A DNA stretch of 64,000 nucleotides from contig NC_037670.1 of the NCBI RefSeq assembly GCF_003255815.1, positions 30,550,981 through 30,614,980 on the forward strand, written 5' to 3'. This stretch comes from Theropithecus gelada. Taxonomy: Eukaryota > Chordata > Mammalia > Primates > Cercopithecidae. The notes beneath the pieces are model-generated. The model worked only from the letters and a program-made list of their open reading frames with translations. It searched no databases and had not been told where the DNA came from. Shown here in pieces: positions 21,561-32,219 of this stretch. Numbering within the stretch: position 1 is the first letter of the stretch; each line of letters opens with the position of its first letter. The translations under genes and the position numbers were made by a program.

Positions 21561-21860
21561 TTTTTTTTTTTTTTTTTCCTTTTTTAAGGGAAAGGGTCTT
21601 GCTCTCACTCAGGGCTGGAATGGGTCATAACTCACTGTAGCCTTGAACTCCTGGGCTCAAATGATCCTTCCGCCTCAGCCTCTTTAGTAGCTAGGACTAC
21701 AGGCTTGCACCACAATGCCTGGCTAATTTTTTAAGCTTTTTGTAGAAATGGGGTGTTGCTATGTTTCTCAGGCTGGTCTTGAACTCTTGGGCTCAAGCAA
21801 TCCTCCCACCTCAGCCTCCCAAGTAGTTGGGATTACAGGTGTGAGCCACCATGCCCAGCC
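21561..21860 (-). mobile_element. AluJ, antisense
   Basis: A T run (21562-21577) then a diverged old Alu with CTTGAACTCCTGGGCTC and TTTTTGTAGAAATGGGGT, ending CATGCCCAGCC. Confidence 0.94.
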
Positions 21861-21969
21861 AAGAGCAAGACTTTTATGCTGAAAATTTGAGGTGGATTTC
21901 AGGCTGTGGGATACAGTAAATTTCTGTACTTTCATGGAGAAAAGATATTGTGGGGGCACTGGGAATTTA

Positions 21970-22120
21970 TGGTACACTTTACATTGTCCATTCATGCATC
22001 TATTCCCTGGACATGTATTTCTTGAGCACTTATTATATGCCAGGTGCCGACTGGAAGTGCAGCCGTGAACAAGAGGTGGCTACTGCTCTCCAAGAACAGA
22101 TAGCCTGGTGGGCCGAACTC
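21970..22120 (-). mobile_element. L2 3' end, antisense
   Basis: TCTTGAGCACTTATTATATG, CCAGGTGCCGACTGG and GTGAACAAGAGG follow the antisense L2 3' pattern (a phrase such as TTGAGCACCTACTATGTGCC). Short and diverged. Confidence 0.55.
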
Positions 22121-23130
22121 AGGTTACACATCCTAAATATCATCCGCCTAGTTCCTTCTTTCGGCACATCTTTTGTTTCACTTTCAGGGAAAGCGATGTG
22201 CCTCACAGGATGTGGGCACAGGTGGGGGAATGTATGTATGACACATCTGACTCCATTTTGCATATTCAATACAACTGGCAGTGGCAGATGGACATCGACC
22301 TGTCCAGAAGCAGGAGGAGGTAGAATTAATGAATGCGGACTTTCCAGGTTGGGCTGAACTTTCATCGGTCTAAAGATTATTGAAAACTATTCTCATAGCT
22401 TCTCTGCCTATTTATCACCCACATGCAGTGAGGCCACAGCAAACAGTCACATGCCATCTGCTCCTCAGTCCCCATTGTTAGATCCCACGGTTGGCTCACT
22501 TGACAGGAGCTGCAGGACCTGGCCCTTTTCTGAGACAGTGTGCTTCATCGCTACGGAAGCTTAGGATCTGGAAAAATTAAACATATGTGGGTTTAATAGG
22601 TGGGTGTCTTGTTTAGTGTATTTTTAAAATGCGTTGTTATAGCTGGAGACCACGGGCTTGTACGAACTCCCAGCAATTGTCTATGAAATTTTGTGGGTAG
22701 ATGGGCGTATGCATTTTGAGGGAACTGTGCACTTCATCAGATTCTCAGGGGTGTCTATCAGGAACGCTCACTACCAATTCTCAAAACACAAACAAAGGTT
22801 TGGAACCATCTAATCATCGAGCATCTTCCATTTCTCATTTTTCTCTGTAGAACAGAGGTGGGTGGCACCTTTAGCTACCAGAGGGGTTGTGCAATACCAT
22901 TGCATGCAACTGGTATAATCATGCCATGAGAAGGGAAGCAGGAAAAAGAGGAAAAGAGAAAGAGAGACAGTGAGATGATGCTGCAGTTGCTGTTTGCATT
23001 TCAGGAGAGGAAGAAGGTGAAAATAAAGTAGTGGAAAAAATCAATTTCACTATCCCATGGCCCTTAGGGGCTAATTTGAAAATAACGGAGTTTTCTGTGG
23101 CACATGGTTACCGTCTTCTGTAATTTTCAC
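22121..23130. other. Unique sequence, nothing recognised
   Basis: About 1 kb without recognised repeats, exons or RNA genes. Purine-rich GGAAAAAGAGGAAAAGAG at 22942-22960. Confidence 0.45.
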
Positions 23131-23140
23131 ATTTGCTGGT

Positions 23141-23574
23141 GGATCCTTAGACATTTGTAGACCAAGACTCATGATGTCAAGGGCCGGGTGGAGGAGAAAG
23201 TGGGGGTTGTTCCTTGTGTGAGTATTTGTTGGGTAATTGCTCGGGGCTGGGTCCTGTGCTGGGAGCACAAAGAGGAAAAGATGTTGCTCTAGGTCTCCCA
23301 GAGTCGGTGCAGAGAGAAATACACACAGATAACTAAGAATGGTTTGGAAGGGGATGCAGAAGATGACAGGAAGCAAAAGAAAGGCATCTCCTGCAGCCTG
23401 AGGTGATCTAGGAGGACTGCCTGCAGGTGACAGTATTGGAGCTAAGTCCTAAAGGACACAGGTGAGTCAAGGGAACTGAGTTTTGGGGTGGGAAAGACAG
23501 AGAGCACTGCATGATAAAAGGTAAAGGGATGGGAGAAGCAGCAAGGTGCGGAATCAAGATTATAACAAAGTATA
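23141..23574 (-). mobile_element. L2 fragment, antisense; arm A of an inverted pair
   Basis: TATTTGTTGGGTAATTGCTC, GGGTCCTGTGCTGGGAGCAC and TAAGTCCTAAAGGACACAGG follow L2 in reverse. The part 23141-23405 is nearly the reverse complement of 24352-24628; the shared 18-mer ACCATTCTTAGTTATCTG is read in reverse complement here at 23324-23341. Confidence 0.75.
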
Positions 23575-23587
23575 AAGCATGAGGCAT

Positions 23588-23894
23588 GGCCAGGAGTAGT
23601 GGCTCATGCCTGTAATTCCAGCACTTTGGTAGACCAAGGCAGGCAGATTGCTTGAACACATGAATTTCAGACCAGCCTGGGCAACATGGCAAAACCCCTT
23701 CTTGACAAAAATTGGAAAAATTAACCAGGTATGGTGGTGCATACCTATGGTCCCAGCTACTCTGGAGGCTGAGGCGGGAGGATCACCTGAGGCCAGCAGG
23801 TCAAGGCTGCAGTGAGCCATGATCATGCCACTGCACTCCAGCCTGAGTGACAGAGTGAGCCTCTGTTTCAAAATTAAATAAATAAAATAAAATG
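23588..23894 (+). mobile_element. AluJ inside the L2
   Basis: Old Alu (GGCCAGGAGTAGTGGCTC) with a TAAATAAATAAAAT tail. AAGCATGAGGCA (23575-23586) and AAGTATGAGGCA (23895-23906) are the target-site duplication, with one difference. Confidence 0.94.
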
Positions 23895-23906
23895 AAGTAT
23901 GAGGCA

Positions 23907-23985
23907 GGGAGTTCCCAGACACAAGGCAAGGGAGTTGGGGAAGGACCACATCATGAAGGGCCTTGAATACCTCTTCTTGTCTCCC
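23907..23985 (-). mobile_element. L2 fragment, antisense, continuation
   Basis: After the Alu, GGACCACATCATGAAGGGCC and TTGAATACC continue the antisense L2. Confidence 0.6.
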
Positions 23986-24351
23986 TTCTGATGCACCTGC
24001 ACATGGAGTCATGGTGGCGCTCCACACACCACCTGCTTTTCCATGGCTGCTTCCTCTTTTCCATGAGGTGACAGCTGAGGGGGTTTGTCCAGAAGGGGGT
24101 CCTGTAGACAGCCCAACCACAGAGAAACACAACCTTGAGAAAATTTCTGCTTTCTTCTTTGAAAACATCTTGGCCTTTATAAAAATCCTTTGACTGGGAA
24201 CTGACATCCATTGATTTGGTGGCCTCTGCAGGGAGACAATTCTCCTTGGGTCTCGTGTGTTTTTGCACATCTGTGAGCAGAGGCACTCACTGCCTTGTTC
24301 TACATTTTCTTTTCATGGGTGTTTGTCCAGTGGACACCCCATCTCTCATCA
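23986..24351. other. Spacer between the inverted arms
   Basis: No family recognised. With the AluJ it makes up the loop between the two L2-derived arms. Confidence 0.35.
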
Positions 24352-24628
24352 TCTTAGGCTACAGTGGATGCCTTTCTTTTGCTTCCTGTCATCCTCTGTG
24401 CCCAGCCTGTCACTGTCTTCCACACCATTCTTAGTTATCTGCATGTATTTCTCTCCACACCAGTCTCTGGGATACCTGGAGCAATGTCTTTTCCTCTTTC
24501 TGCTCCCAGCAAAGGACCCAGCCCTGAGCACTTACCCAACAAATATTCACTAAGGGAACAACCCTCACTTTCTCTTCCACTCAGCGCTTGATGTCATGGC
24601 TCTGAATTTACAAGGGACTAAAGACAGA
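24352..24628 (+). mobile_element. L2 fragment, sense; arm B of an inverted pair
   Basis: ATTTCTCTCCACACCAGTCT, TTTTCCTCTTTCTGCTCCCA and ACCCAACAAATATTCACT are L2 3' sense text. By eye it matches the reverse complement of arm A at roughly 85 percent of aligned positions, with one 12-15 base insertion near 24403-24418. Confidence 0.75.
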
Positions 24629-24649
24629 GTTAGTGTCTTTCTCTAGTGC

Positions 24650-24885
24650 AAAAATGGGGCATATTTACTGCCCACTATGAAAGATTTGGGTTCCCTAGCT
24701 CCAGGGTTCGTCTCTTGCAATGTAACTTGCCATGTGTGCAGGTGCCATTCTGGCCTTCTTTGTGTCACTCTGTGGGAACTGAGCTTGGAGAATCCATACA
24801 AAAGCTGATATTCTGGCTACTGTCAATGCTGTGAGTAATAAAGTCCTTTGTCTCTGACCCTGGTGTCTTGTGTCTTCTGCCAACA
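24650..24885 (+). mobile_element. Possible ERV LTR 3' part
   Basis: GAGTAATAAAGTCCTTTGTC, with an AATAAA 20-30 bases before GGTGTCTTGTGTCTTCTGCC, reads like the R/U5 of a retroviral LTR. The upstream part (24660-24800) was not recognised. Low certainty. Confidence 0.3.
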
Positions 24886-24904
24886 TGCATGAAACTGTGG
24901 CTAG

Positions 24905-25320
24905 CTGTCTTCGTCAGCTTAGGCCGCCAACGCAGAATACCACAGATTGGGTGGCTTAAACAATAGACATTTATTTGTCTCAGCTCTGGAGGCTGGAAGT
25001 CCAAGATCAAGTCCCAGAGTGGTTGGTTCCTATTGAGGGCCCTTTTCCTGGCTTGCAGATGGCCACCTTCTTGCTGTGTCTTTGCATGATGGAGAGAGAG
25101 AGAGAGAAAGGGACAGAGAGAGAGAGACAGAAAGGGAGCTCTTTGGTCTCTCTTGTTGTGAAGACCCTGATCTCAACATGGGGCCCAACCCTCATGGCCT
25201 CATCTAAACCTAAGCACCTCCCAAAGGCCCCATGTCCAAATACTATCACACTTGGGGTTGGGACTTACACATATGAATTTTGGGGCATTCAGTATATAAT
25301 GCCAGCTAACCTGTTAGCAC
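24905..25320 (-). mobile_element. MLT1-type MaLR LTR, antisense
   Basis: CGCAGAATACCACAGATTGG, GTGGCTTAAACAATAGACAT, CTCATCTAAACCTAAGCACC and ACATATGAATTTTGGGGCA are the antisense landmarks of an MLT1 LTR. A GA-rich run (25092-25130) has grown inside it. Confidence 0.8.
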
Positions 25321-25925
25321 GCAAATAGGGTAAAACCTCAGATCCTTTATAATTCTGGACAACTTCCTCAAATCCTCTGAAGAAGAAGGGATTTCCTCAT
25401 CATCTCCCACCCCCTAGCACTTTATGCTTCTTCCTCTTAGAGTTCAGATCCTATTATGTAAATTTATTATGTGAGGGTCTCATCTTCTGGTCTGTGAGCT
25501 TTGGCCTTAAAGGGATGGACTAACATCCCTAGAACACATCTTTTTATGGGCCACAGAGTGGATGCTCAGTAAATATGTGTCAGATCCATCGAGGCAGAAA
25601 CCATGCATATTGTTTCTAGAAAGAGGTGGTAATCAAGAGGTGGATTTCCCCCATCCCTCTGGACCCAAGATGACTAACTGGCTTCATGCAGCTGAACCCC
25701 AAACCCAAGGTCACCTGCTAAAAACTCCATTCACTCCACTTTCTGCAGACCTTGGTGCAGAATCATCCACAATCAGTCTGCCACCCTCCTGGCCCCTGAA
25801 TCGACTTCAAAATATGACACTGGCAGGAGGCAAATGCCCCAAGTTCAAGCTCCAGGAAAATAAAAATAAGTAAATAAGAATTCAACACCAGATGGCCTGA
25901 AAGGACAGAGCTGGAGTGGAGGATT
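25321..25925. other. Unique sequence, nothing recognised
   Basis: No repeat, exon or RNA gene recognised. Confidence 0.4.
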
Positions 25926-25929
25926 AACT

Positions 25930-26460
25930 GGCTGGTAATAAAAGCTGTCATTACAGAGTGTCATCGTTGGCGGGTTATTTATTAGCCCTTCCCTTTAGAT
26001 ACCGAATGTCAAATGTGTTAATGTGCAGAAACCAAGCCTTCCCCTCCCAGCTGCACCAGTGTCAGGCTGCCAGCTCCATTGTCCCCTTCGCAGGACCTGC
26101 CAGGAGTTCAGCATTCATATGTCATGTTATGCAGACCATATTGCACTTAAAAAAGGCCAGATGAGGCCAGCTCAGCCTAATAATAATCTGCCTGTCAATC
26201 ATTCAGCTGCATTGTGCAGGAAACTGCTTTTCCCCGAACCTTTGTTCTCGGTTAGAATGGGCTCTCTCTGGGCTCCTTGCACCAGCCAGGAGCATATGGT
26301 TTACTTTGCCAGCCGTCGCCTTGAATCAAAGAGGTATTTCTACCCATTCAGTGCTCATGGAAGCTTCAGGGAGGGCAAAATAACTGTAATGAGAACTATT
26401 TTGCTCATGTAAATGGTACTTTGTTTAAAGACTGGCCTTATTGCTCTTAATTTCTTTCTC
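25930..26460. promoter_or_regulatory. Candidate conserved regulatory island (no repeats)
   Basis: This stretch is free of transposon sequence. It is packed with motif-like words: GGCTGGTAATAAAAGCTG, CCTAATAATAATCTGCC, TGTCAATCATTCAGCTGC (a TGTCA plus TGATTGACA-type PBX/MEIS/HOX site followed by a CAGCTG E-box) and TTTGTTTAAAG. It contains no long open frame with a family motif. I infer an enhancer-type conserved element from composition only; conservation itself could not be tested. Confidence 0.3.
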
Positions 26461-27065
26461 TCACTCTTGCGCTCGCTCTTTCACACACCTGCCCCCACTA
26501 AGCTAGTTGTAGATGTATCACCCTCTTCCTTATTTATTTGCAACTAAAGCATAAAGTTTAACCTCAAGTAACAAAATACCATATTACATCATCAAAAGCG
26601 AAGGTGACCCTGATGTCAGAGTTTGGAGATCGTTCCCACTGTTAGATAAGTGGAGCTAACAAGTGTTTCCTGAGCCCCTACCTTGGACACAGCACCCATG
26701 TTACTAGGGAGAAGAAAAGAACACAAGGCCTAGCCTTCAGGAGCCTGCAGGCTCATGGGCGATGCAAAGCTAGCATGCCTGTGCTCTGTGTTTGCTGTCT
26801 TCTTCTATTTTACTCACTGTTCAAGGCAAAGTTATTTGGTACAGGATAGACACGTTCTCAGAGAACAGAGTCTGAAAATCTCTCAAGTCGTTGTGATCAT
26901 TTCTCCATTTGTCAGGTAGAGTTACTGTCCAAGGCCACAATCTAAGTGTCAGGAGTTAAAAAGCACCATGCCAATGTTGCCTTGATGCCATAATTTGGAC
27001 CTTCACATTGTCTAGGGCTGAGATGAGAAGGTGGGAAGCTGCCTGTGCATTGTCAGCAGCAAAAT
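26461..27065. other. Mostly unique; possible L2 trace at 26650-26770
   Basis: GTGTTTCCTGAGCCCCTACC and CTTCAGGAGCCTGCAGGCTC resemble the antisense L2 3' end. The rest is unassigned. Confidence 0.35.
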
Positions 27066-27069
27066 TAAA

Positions 27070-27483
27070 CAGTCATCCAGAGCTTACCTTGAGCAAGACC
27101 CTGGGCAGGTGCTGTGGAGGGTAAGCATGATAATGAGGCTGAAGGGAATGCACCTGTCCTCAGGCGTAACTAACCAGGGAGGCAAAGCGTAAACAGGTGA
27201 GACCACTGCACCAGAATGCAGGATGAAGGATGAAGTTACCGGAAATATGATGTGGCGGTGCACGGTTGCCAAGTGATGAGTCTAGCCAGGAACTGTGAGT
27301 TCAGAGGGAGGGGAGGTGGCAGGGGCCCAGGGAAGATTCAGGTGATATTGGACTTTAGGAGGGTCTTGAAGGTGGGTAAGAGCTAGACAGAGCGAGAGGG
27401 GAAGGTGCTCCTGGGAAGGAGGAATGAGAGGCGCAAGACCCAGAGGCAGCAAAGTTCCAGGGTTGTTGGTGTGTAAAAGGGCC
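27070..27483 (-). mobile_element. L2 fragment, antisense
   Basis: GAGCAAGACCCTGGGCAGG, GGGAAGATTCAGGTGATATT, GGACTTTAGGAGGGTCTTGA and GGTGCTCCTGGGAAGGAGG follow the internal antisense pattern of L2. Diverged. Confidence 0.5.
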
Positions 27484-28045
27484 CCATCAAGAGCTCTTCT
27501 CTTCCCTGGGGTTCTACAGTAATAGAGAATGAATCAAAAGGAATATGGCACCTGGGAGTCCAAAACCACAATCACTTTTATTACTGAGAAATCTGATATA
27601 GGAGGATGCATGCCACCTTGAAAACCACGATCACTTTTATTACTGAGAAATCTGATATAGGAGGATGCACGCCACATTGACAGGGAAGGTGGCTCCTGAC
27701 AGCATCACAGGTAGCCTGGGAGCACCACAGACCTCCCCATGGAGCATGGCCTGGGGGAGCCCAATGGGCTGCTCAGCTCCCAAGGTAAAGAGGGAAGAGA
27801 AAAATGCTGGGCTGGGAGTGCTCCGTTTCTTCTCCCAAACTAACCAATCAATAAGTCCCTCCTGGGGAGGAGTGAGTGAGGGGGAGGAGGACCAGGGTGT
27901 TTATAGAAACTGCCCCAGGTGGAAACCAGCTGTGGAGGAGGTGGGATCTCCTTTAGTAAGCGTGCAGGGAGCAGTGGAGAGGCCCGTCTGAAGGGGTAAG
28001 TTTAAATGGGGACTATGTGAAGAGTCCCTTGATTGACAGAGAGGG
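27484..28045. other. Unassigned segment separating L2 pieces
   Basis: Contains the 59-bp tandem duplication at 27562-27679, then G-rich sequence with AACCAATCAATAAGTCCC and AGTGAGTGAGGGGGAGGAGG. No family recognised. Confidence 0.4.
27562..27679. repeat. 59-bp tandem duplication, two units
   Basis: Unit 1 is 27562-27620 and unit 2 is 27621-27679. Both begin AAAACCAC and contain TTATTACTGAGAAATCTGAT. They differ at three of 59 positions (A/G near the start, T/C and C/A near the end). The close match makes this a recent local event. Confidence 0.95.
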
Positions 28046-28600
28046 GCTGGGATACTTACGTCATAGGCAATGGGAGCCATGGAAAATTTGGGGAAATGCC
28101 TTAAGCAGCCTTTAAGGGATATGAATCTATGACAGACATGTGAAGTGGATATCCCCGGAAGGGACAGTAAGAGAAAGGCTGGTGGGAGCCGGCCCTGAGC
28201 TAAGGCTGTAAGTGCTCTAGCTAGGGGGTTGGCTGTGGTGGCCGGGAGCCAGAGGAGGCAGAATCACCAGGACTTTGTGGCTGATTGTGAGGGACAAGGA
28301 GAGAGTGGCAATGAGCAGTCGAGGCTTTGTGCCCAGAGGACTCAGAGCATGATGCTACGGGGACAGCAACTAAGGTGTCAATGGAGGGAGCCCAATCTGT
28401 GGTGGGCGGGGATGAGGGCACATTTGTGCATCTCAAGCATGAAGTGCAAGTGGGACATCTGTTGGTCATATGGGACTGCGACACAGGAGGGGGTTGTGCA
28501 ACTGAAAAGGGATGCAGGAACAAGAAGGAGGTGGGTAGGTGTCACATGTCACGGACATCAGGTCAGATGAGCGCAGGTTGGAAACCATTAAGGGTGATAA
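28046..28600 (-). mobile_element. L2 fragment, antisense, continuation
   Basis: GGCAATGGGAGCCATGGAAA, a phrase characteristic of antisense L2, followed by AATGCCTTAAGCAGCC and GGAAGGGACAGTAAG. The right edge is uncertain. Confidence 0.45.
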
Positions 28601-30299
28601 TTGGGATGTCTCAGATGACCTTTCCACAGCCAGTGTAAGAACAGAGATTGTTAAAAAATTTCAAATGTCCTATTTCCTAAAGAGTAGCCGGTGTAACCTG
28701 GGTCTGACATTTTCTATTCAGTTTGGTGGCAGAATTATAAGTGAGTCAGAAGGTGGCATTTGGACATTTTATTTGTCGCTTCCTCTTTTATCTTCTCAGT
28801 ATGGAAGCGAGATCCCGGTTTGTTGCTTCTCCTGATGATGTCTTTGAAAATGCCCTGCTTTGCAGCCTCACCCTGTAAGTAGGCGGCTAAACAAGCAAAT
28901 CGCGTCTGGAGGGCAGTAGCAGAATCTACAGAATTTCTTGATCCGGGATGATAGGCAGATGATCTCCCAGTCATGCCCAGGTGGCAGTTGTGATGCTGGG
29001 GGCTTTCTGAAGTGGCTATTTTGACGCAGCCACTTTAACGGGAATCAGGGAGAGGGTGAGGCTGGATGGGTGTAGATAGAGTGGGAGTGTAGAAATTGAC
29101 TCGGAAATCCCTGAAATTCATATATGACTTGGTATTTTGAAAAACCCAAATGAATGTCCTTCCCTTAAATACAACCCCTTTAAGGATGGTATCATCAGAT
29201 CCTGTGTGTGCTGCGCACGTCTAAAACATGTTTGATATTGTCCGTGAGGAACTGCATTCAGATGTGGTGCACTTTCTCCAGTAACCTTAGTGGTGATCAC
29301 TTTCCTCCATAAAGGGTAGATTTGGGTTTTGGACAACAGCAAAAAGCCATTCAGAGGCAAATTATAAACGGTTTTTGAGACTTGAAGTGAACTGTGTCAT
29401 TGGGATGGATCTGGAAATATTGTTTTGGATCTGAAACAAGGTGTGTCAGCAGCTGGGATCCAATTTCCTTCTGAGACTCCTTCACTGGCTCTGAAAAGCA
29501 GTTTCTAAGGAGAAGGGCCAAAAATGACCACACCATGTCAGTGAGAACAGCCACTCCCAAGGAGGGGGTTGTTTGGAAAGGGACATGTCTCACTCAGATG
29601 AGAGGACCTGGATGGTTCTGAAAAGTCATTCGTATGAGTTTATGCTAATAAATCATTACATATTATATTTATTGTATGTGAGAAAAGACAGGTGCAAAAT
29701 CCATTATGGTTTTGGGAAATTGTCATGATGTTTTCAGTATATAGCTGTTGGCAAAAGCAATTGCAAATTTGCGTGATGACATATTACCAAAACAGACTAC
29801 ATAGCTATGGTTGTCTAGGTACTTTGTGTATGTGTGTATTCAATAGATGCTTGCCTCATGGTTAGGAATTTAACAGTTGTAGTGTTAATAGCAGAAGTCC
29901 ATGATAGGCACTAATTTATAACTTTGCTGAAATACGACATTGGTTCAATGGACTAAGAAGTTCGTGTGTGTGAGTACAGGTGCGTGGGGCAGGATGGGTG
30001 GGGGAATAGATTCTAAGACAGGACCAGCTCCTGCCCCAGAATCCATTTTTCTAATTCTCGCTTTTCTGTAATATCATCTTTCATACTGATAAACCCTTTG
30101 ATCATTGTGAAAAACTAGTCCCCAGAAGAAATGGGGCTGGAGTGCTATTTCGCCATTTGGGAATCTAGGAAAATTTTGGAGCTTCCCCTTTAAGAAAGTC
30201 AAGGGTCTACTAAAGTGTACATCTTGGCACATTTCTCTCTCTTTCAAACATACAGTAACTACAGGAGATGCACTCCCTTTGCTAGAACAGAATAACAAA
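28601..30299. other. Unique sequence, nothing recognised
   Basis: About 1.7 kb with no recognised repeat, RNA gene or exon. The open frames of 79 to 98 codons here have no motif, and several overlap on opposite strands. Confidence 0.45.
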
Positions 30300-30450
30300 A
30301 TTGGATGGGATCTTGGCGATCACTGACCTTTATTTTGGTGACAGGAAACTAGGCCTCTGTGAAGTGACTTGCTGCACCCAGTTTCACAGTGTGGGTTTCT
30401 GCTGAAGCTGGAATCCAGGCCTGTGGATTCCCAGGCATTTTTTATTTTAT
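30300..30450 (-). mobile_element. MIR, antisense
   Basis: GACAGGAAACTAGGCCTCTG, GAAGTGACTTGCTGCACCCA and GGAATCCAGGCCTGTGGATT follow the reverse complement of MIR. Confidence 0.6.
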
Positions 30451-30723
30451 TTTATTTTTTAGTGTTCTTATGTGAATCTCTTGGCACCCTAGGGCTGTCT
30501 GCTTTAGTAGCTCCAGCTGTGGAAACCTATGTGTGGACCGCACTTACGACGAGCCCACCTGAGGCTCACCTGCCGCTGCAGGTGGGATGCAGCTGAGCAG
30601 CCAGGAATGATGAAATAGATACTGTCTACAGAGCAGAAAAGGAGGGAGAACCTGCTTTCAGTACAGTTTTTAAAAAAGCTATGTGCAGTTGGCCTCGTTT
30701 AAAAACCAGTCCTTTTGTGTGTT
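30451..30723. other. Unassigned spacer
   Basis: Begins with a TTTTA-rich patch (30440-30462). No family recognised. Confidence 0.35.
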
Positions 30724-30753
30724 GGGGTGGGGGGCAGTGGGGGGTGGGGGTGG
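30724..30753 (+). other. G-quadruplex-forming motif
   Basis: Four G runs of 4, 6, 6 and 5 bases separated by T, CAGT and T (30724-30727, 30729-30734, 30739-30744, 30746-30750). The loops of 1, 4 and 1 nt fit the standard intramolecular G4 rule comfortably. Confidence 0.85.
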
Positions 30754-31070
30754 TGTTCATAGGTACTCTCTTAGAAACTTAAAATAGGAACATTCCTGAA
30801 TCAATATTTCCTGCCAGATAAATTGTGAAATGTAGACCATGCAAGTCAAGTGCATGGTGCCTCTGCTTCTACTCCCCATCTGGAGCCATGGCAGACATTG
30901 CCAATGGATCACAATCCACTGTTCTTTTCAGATGAGCACAAGGGTGACCATGGAATCCTCAGCAGACAACCACTATCAATCAGAATTGATGGATAAGATA
31001 CCAATCCTGATTTGCGGTTTGCTCTGAGGAAGCTGGTCATAGGCTATGATTTGAAATAGCAATAATGATG
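30754..31070. other. Unique sequence, nothing recognised
   Basis: No repeat or exon recognised. Confidence 0.4.
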
Positions 31071-31074
31071 GTGA

Positions 31075-31315
31075 TAAGAATAACAACTAACATTTACTGA
31101 GTCCTCACTATGCACCAGACCCTTGCTAACTATTTTACTGGTATTATCTCATTTATTTTCATGGCAACTTTATAAACACGTATGAATATTCTCATTTTAC
31201 AAACAAGGAACCAGAGGCAGGGAGAGGATAAGTGGTCAGTGTAAGATCATGGACTCGTAGGTAGAAAACCCTGGCTTAGCTACCTTCTGAGGTCATGCTT
31301 AATCACTCTGCCCCC
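31075..31315 (-). mobile_element. MIR, antisense
   Basis: ACATTTACTGAGTCCTCACT, ATTATCTCATTTATTTTCAT, TTTTACAAACAAGGAACCAG and AAGATCATGGACTCGTAGGT follow the reverse complement of MIR through most of its length. Confidence 0.75.
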
Positions 31316-31700
31316 TTTGCTGCCTCTTGACACTGACAAGTGGAATGATGGACAAACACATGTCTCAGACCCAGATGTGCACAGATATTTCCCAGGCCAT
31401 TTACTGCCCTCATTCCTGTTCCTTTGTCCCGTCTTTGCCTGGCCTCCTCTGGCCTGCTGTCTATCATTGAGGCCAAATATCCCTCTACCCTTTGCCTCCA
31501 GGACCTGGTGTTCCCATTATCTGGGCACTATGTCCCAGCAGCGGCAGGCTGGCTAGTTTCCCTGGCTCAAGAGTCAGTGCCACTTCTGACCTTACCTCCA
31601 ACAGCCATGCTGGTAAGCAGTGTGGGTGGTAGAAGCCTCAGTTCTCCTTCTCCTTCCCACTGGCATGTGCTCTCACTCAAAGTAAGATAGAGTCATTATT
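31316..31700. other. Unique sequence, nothing recognised
   Basis: Two overlapping plus-strand open frames (31317-31556, 31424-31690) lack motifs. GCCATGCTGGTAAGCAG near 31603 resembles a splice donor but stands alone. Confidence 0.4.
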
Positions 31701-31705
31701 CCCAG

Positions 31706-32219
31706 TGTATTAGTGAGGGTTCCCCAGAGAAACAGAACCAACAAAGCATATTAATGTCTATATCTGTATCTACAAAGAGATTTATTCTAAGTTATTGGCT
31801 CATGCAATTATGGAGGCTGGAGAGTCCTATGATCTACTACCTGCAAGCTGGAGACCCAGGAAAGCCAGGGATACAGTACAAAAGTCTTAGAAGTGGAGAC
31901 CTGTGGTGTAGGTTCCAGTCTGACTCTGAAGGCCTGAGAACAAGGAGTGCTGAGGGCAGGAAAAGATTGATGTTCCAGCTCAGGCAGTCAGGCAGAATTA
32001 GTTCAACCTTTCTCTGCCTTTTTGTTCTACTCAGGCCCTTCAGTGATTTGAATGATGCCTACTCATACTGGGGAGGGCCATCCGCTTGATTCTATCCACC
32101 AGTTCAAATGTTACTATCTCCTGGAAACACTCTTCCAGACACATCCAGAAATAATGTCTAACCAGCTATGTGGGCATCCCATGGCCCAATCAAGTTGACC
32201 CATAAAATTAACCATCACA
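31706..32219 (-). mobile_element. ERVL-type solo LTR (MLT2-like), antisense
   Basis: It opens TGTATTAGTGAGGGTTCC and AACAGAACCAACAAAG, carries TTTTTGTTCTACTCAGGCCC, and ends AATCAAGTTGACCCATAAAA and ACCATCACA. TTCCC lies on both sides (31699-31703 and 32220-32224), a likely target-site duplication. Same family as 16248-17110 and 63526-64000. Confidence 0.75.

Noticed and set aside
23560..24270. 236-codon minus-strand open frame
   Set aside because: Its second half is the reverse frame of an AluJ and the rest is L2 and spacer; no protein family motif is present.
24650..24885. Gene 3' end with AATAAA
   Set aside because: The AATAAA is placed as in an LTR R region and no coding sequence leads into it; recorded as a possible LTR instead.
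27562..27679. Member of a minisatellite family
   Set aside because: Only two units exist and nothing similar was seen nearby, so a simple local duplication explains it.
31424..31690. Possible coding exon with a GTAAGC donor
   Set aside because: Only one splice-like site, two overlapping frames with no motif, and no sign of a paired exon.
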